The position numbers were made by a program, and so were the translations under genes. From contig JAERSX010000748.1 in the NCBI GenBank assembly GCA_016845285.1, forward strand, positions 1-6,957: a DNA stretch of 6,957 nt, given 5' to 3'. Every line of letters starts with the position of its first letter. The stretch's first letter is position 1. The stretch comes from Deltaproteobacteria bacterium. Its GTDB lineage: Bacteria; Myxococcota_A; UBA796; UBA2385. The notes under the pieces are model-generated. The model worked only from the letters and a program-made list of their open reading frames with translations, was not told the DNA's origin and made no database searches. Below, in pieces: positions 6,838-6,957 of the stretch.

Positions 6838-6841
6838 GGAG
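6838..6841 (+). promoter_or_regulatory. Ribosome binding site (GGAG) before a CTG start
   Basis: GGAG lies eight bases after the stop of the catalytic subunit and is followed by five bases and then CTG at 6847. The spacing matches the sites before the lipoprotein and hypothetical genes on the other strand. It is the main evidence that translation begins at the CTG. Confidence 0.5.
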
Positions 6842-6846
6842 ACCCC

Positions 6847-6957
6847 CTGGACCTCGCTCCCCACGATCTCGCGCTCGCACGCGGGCGGGCCGCCGATCTG
6901 CTCTCCCGGCTGTTCGCCCACGGGCCGACGACGGCCTTGATGCCCGCCTTGCAGCAG
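6847..6957 (+). CDS. Probable TorD/DmsD-like maturation chaperone, N-terminal fragment (runs off the window)
   Basis: Thirty-seven codons are present. Read from CTG as Met, the product begins MDLAPHDLALARGRAADLLS and continues RLFAHGPTTALMPALQQ. An Ala/Arg-rich first helix, then LLSRLF, then a GP turn and a second helix, resembles the N-terminus of TorD/DmsD-family proteins. Those bind molybdoenzyme precursors and help insert the cofactor. The position 16 bases after the stop of a molybdenum catalytic subunit fits this role well. The frame is closed by a TGA at 6778-6780 and has no ATG, GTG or TTG before 6937, so the CTG at 6847, with GGAG five bases upstream, is the only reasonable start. 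A start at TTG 6937 or ATG 6940 would remove the first helix and the LLSRLF block. The family call rests on a short, compositionally biased segment and on context, so it is only moderate. Confidence 0.55.
   Translation, partial: MDLAPHDLALARGRAADLLSRLFAHGPTTALMPALQQ

Overview
The window is high-GC bacterial DNA, densely coding. Two transcription units diverge from a 54-base gap at 2122-2175. Three things suggest a Myxococcota-like (deltaproteobacterial) genome: the base composition, a lipoprotein with a long Ser/Gly/Asp linker after its lipid-attachment Cys, and the mix of gene families. This assignment is an inference; no rRNA or marker gene is present.

Left arm (minus strand, read right to left): a 136-residue protein of unknown function (2121-1711), a 491-residue secreted lipoprotein (1631-156), and the first 41 codons of a DUF445-type membrane protein (from 125, running off the window). 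The lipoprotein looks like two tandem, diverged SGNH-hydrolase-like domains. The second keeps Ser and Asp/His at the expected catalytic places; the first has lost the Ser and the His.

Right arm (plus strand): a membrane-bound molybdenum oxidoreductase of the polysulfide reductase / sulfite dehydrogenase (PsrABC/SoeABC) type. Its electron-transfer subunit (four [4Fe-4S] clusters) and its NrfD-type membrane anchor are fused in one 549-residue protein (2176-3825). The 997-residue molybdopterin catalytic subunit follows after 11 bases (3837-6830). The beginning of a probable TorD/DmsD-like maturation chaperone follows that (from 6847, running off the window). Electrons would pass between the Mo site, the iron-sulfur chain and the quinone pool through the NrfD part. 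Neither large subunit shows a Tat signal, so the catalytic side most likely faces the cytoplasm, as in SoeABC. The substrate is not determined by the sequence.

Small details: three of the genes have GGAG exactly five bases before the chosen start. One of these starts is an apparent CTG codon, because its frame has no ATG, GTG or TTG at a usable place. A perfect 11-bp inverted repeat lies in the linker between the two halves of the fusion gene. No RNA gene, mobile element, CRISPR array or convincing terminator was found, and no gene-free stretch exceeds 300 bases.
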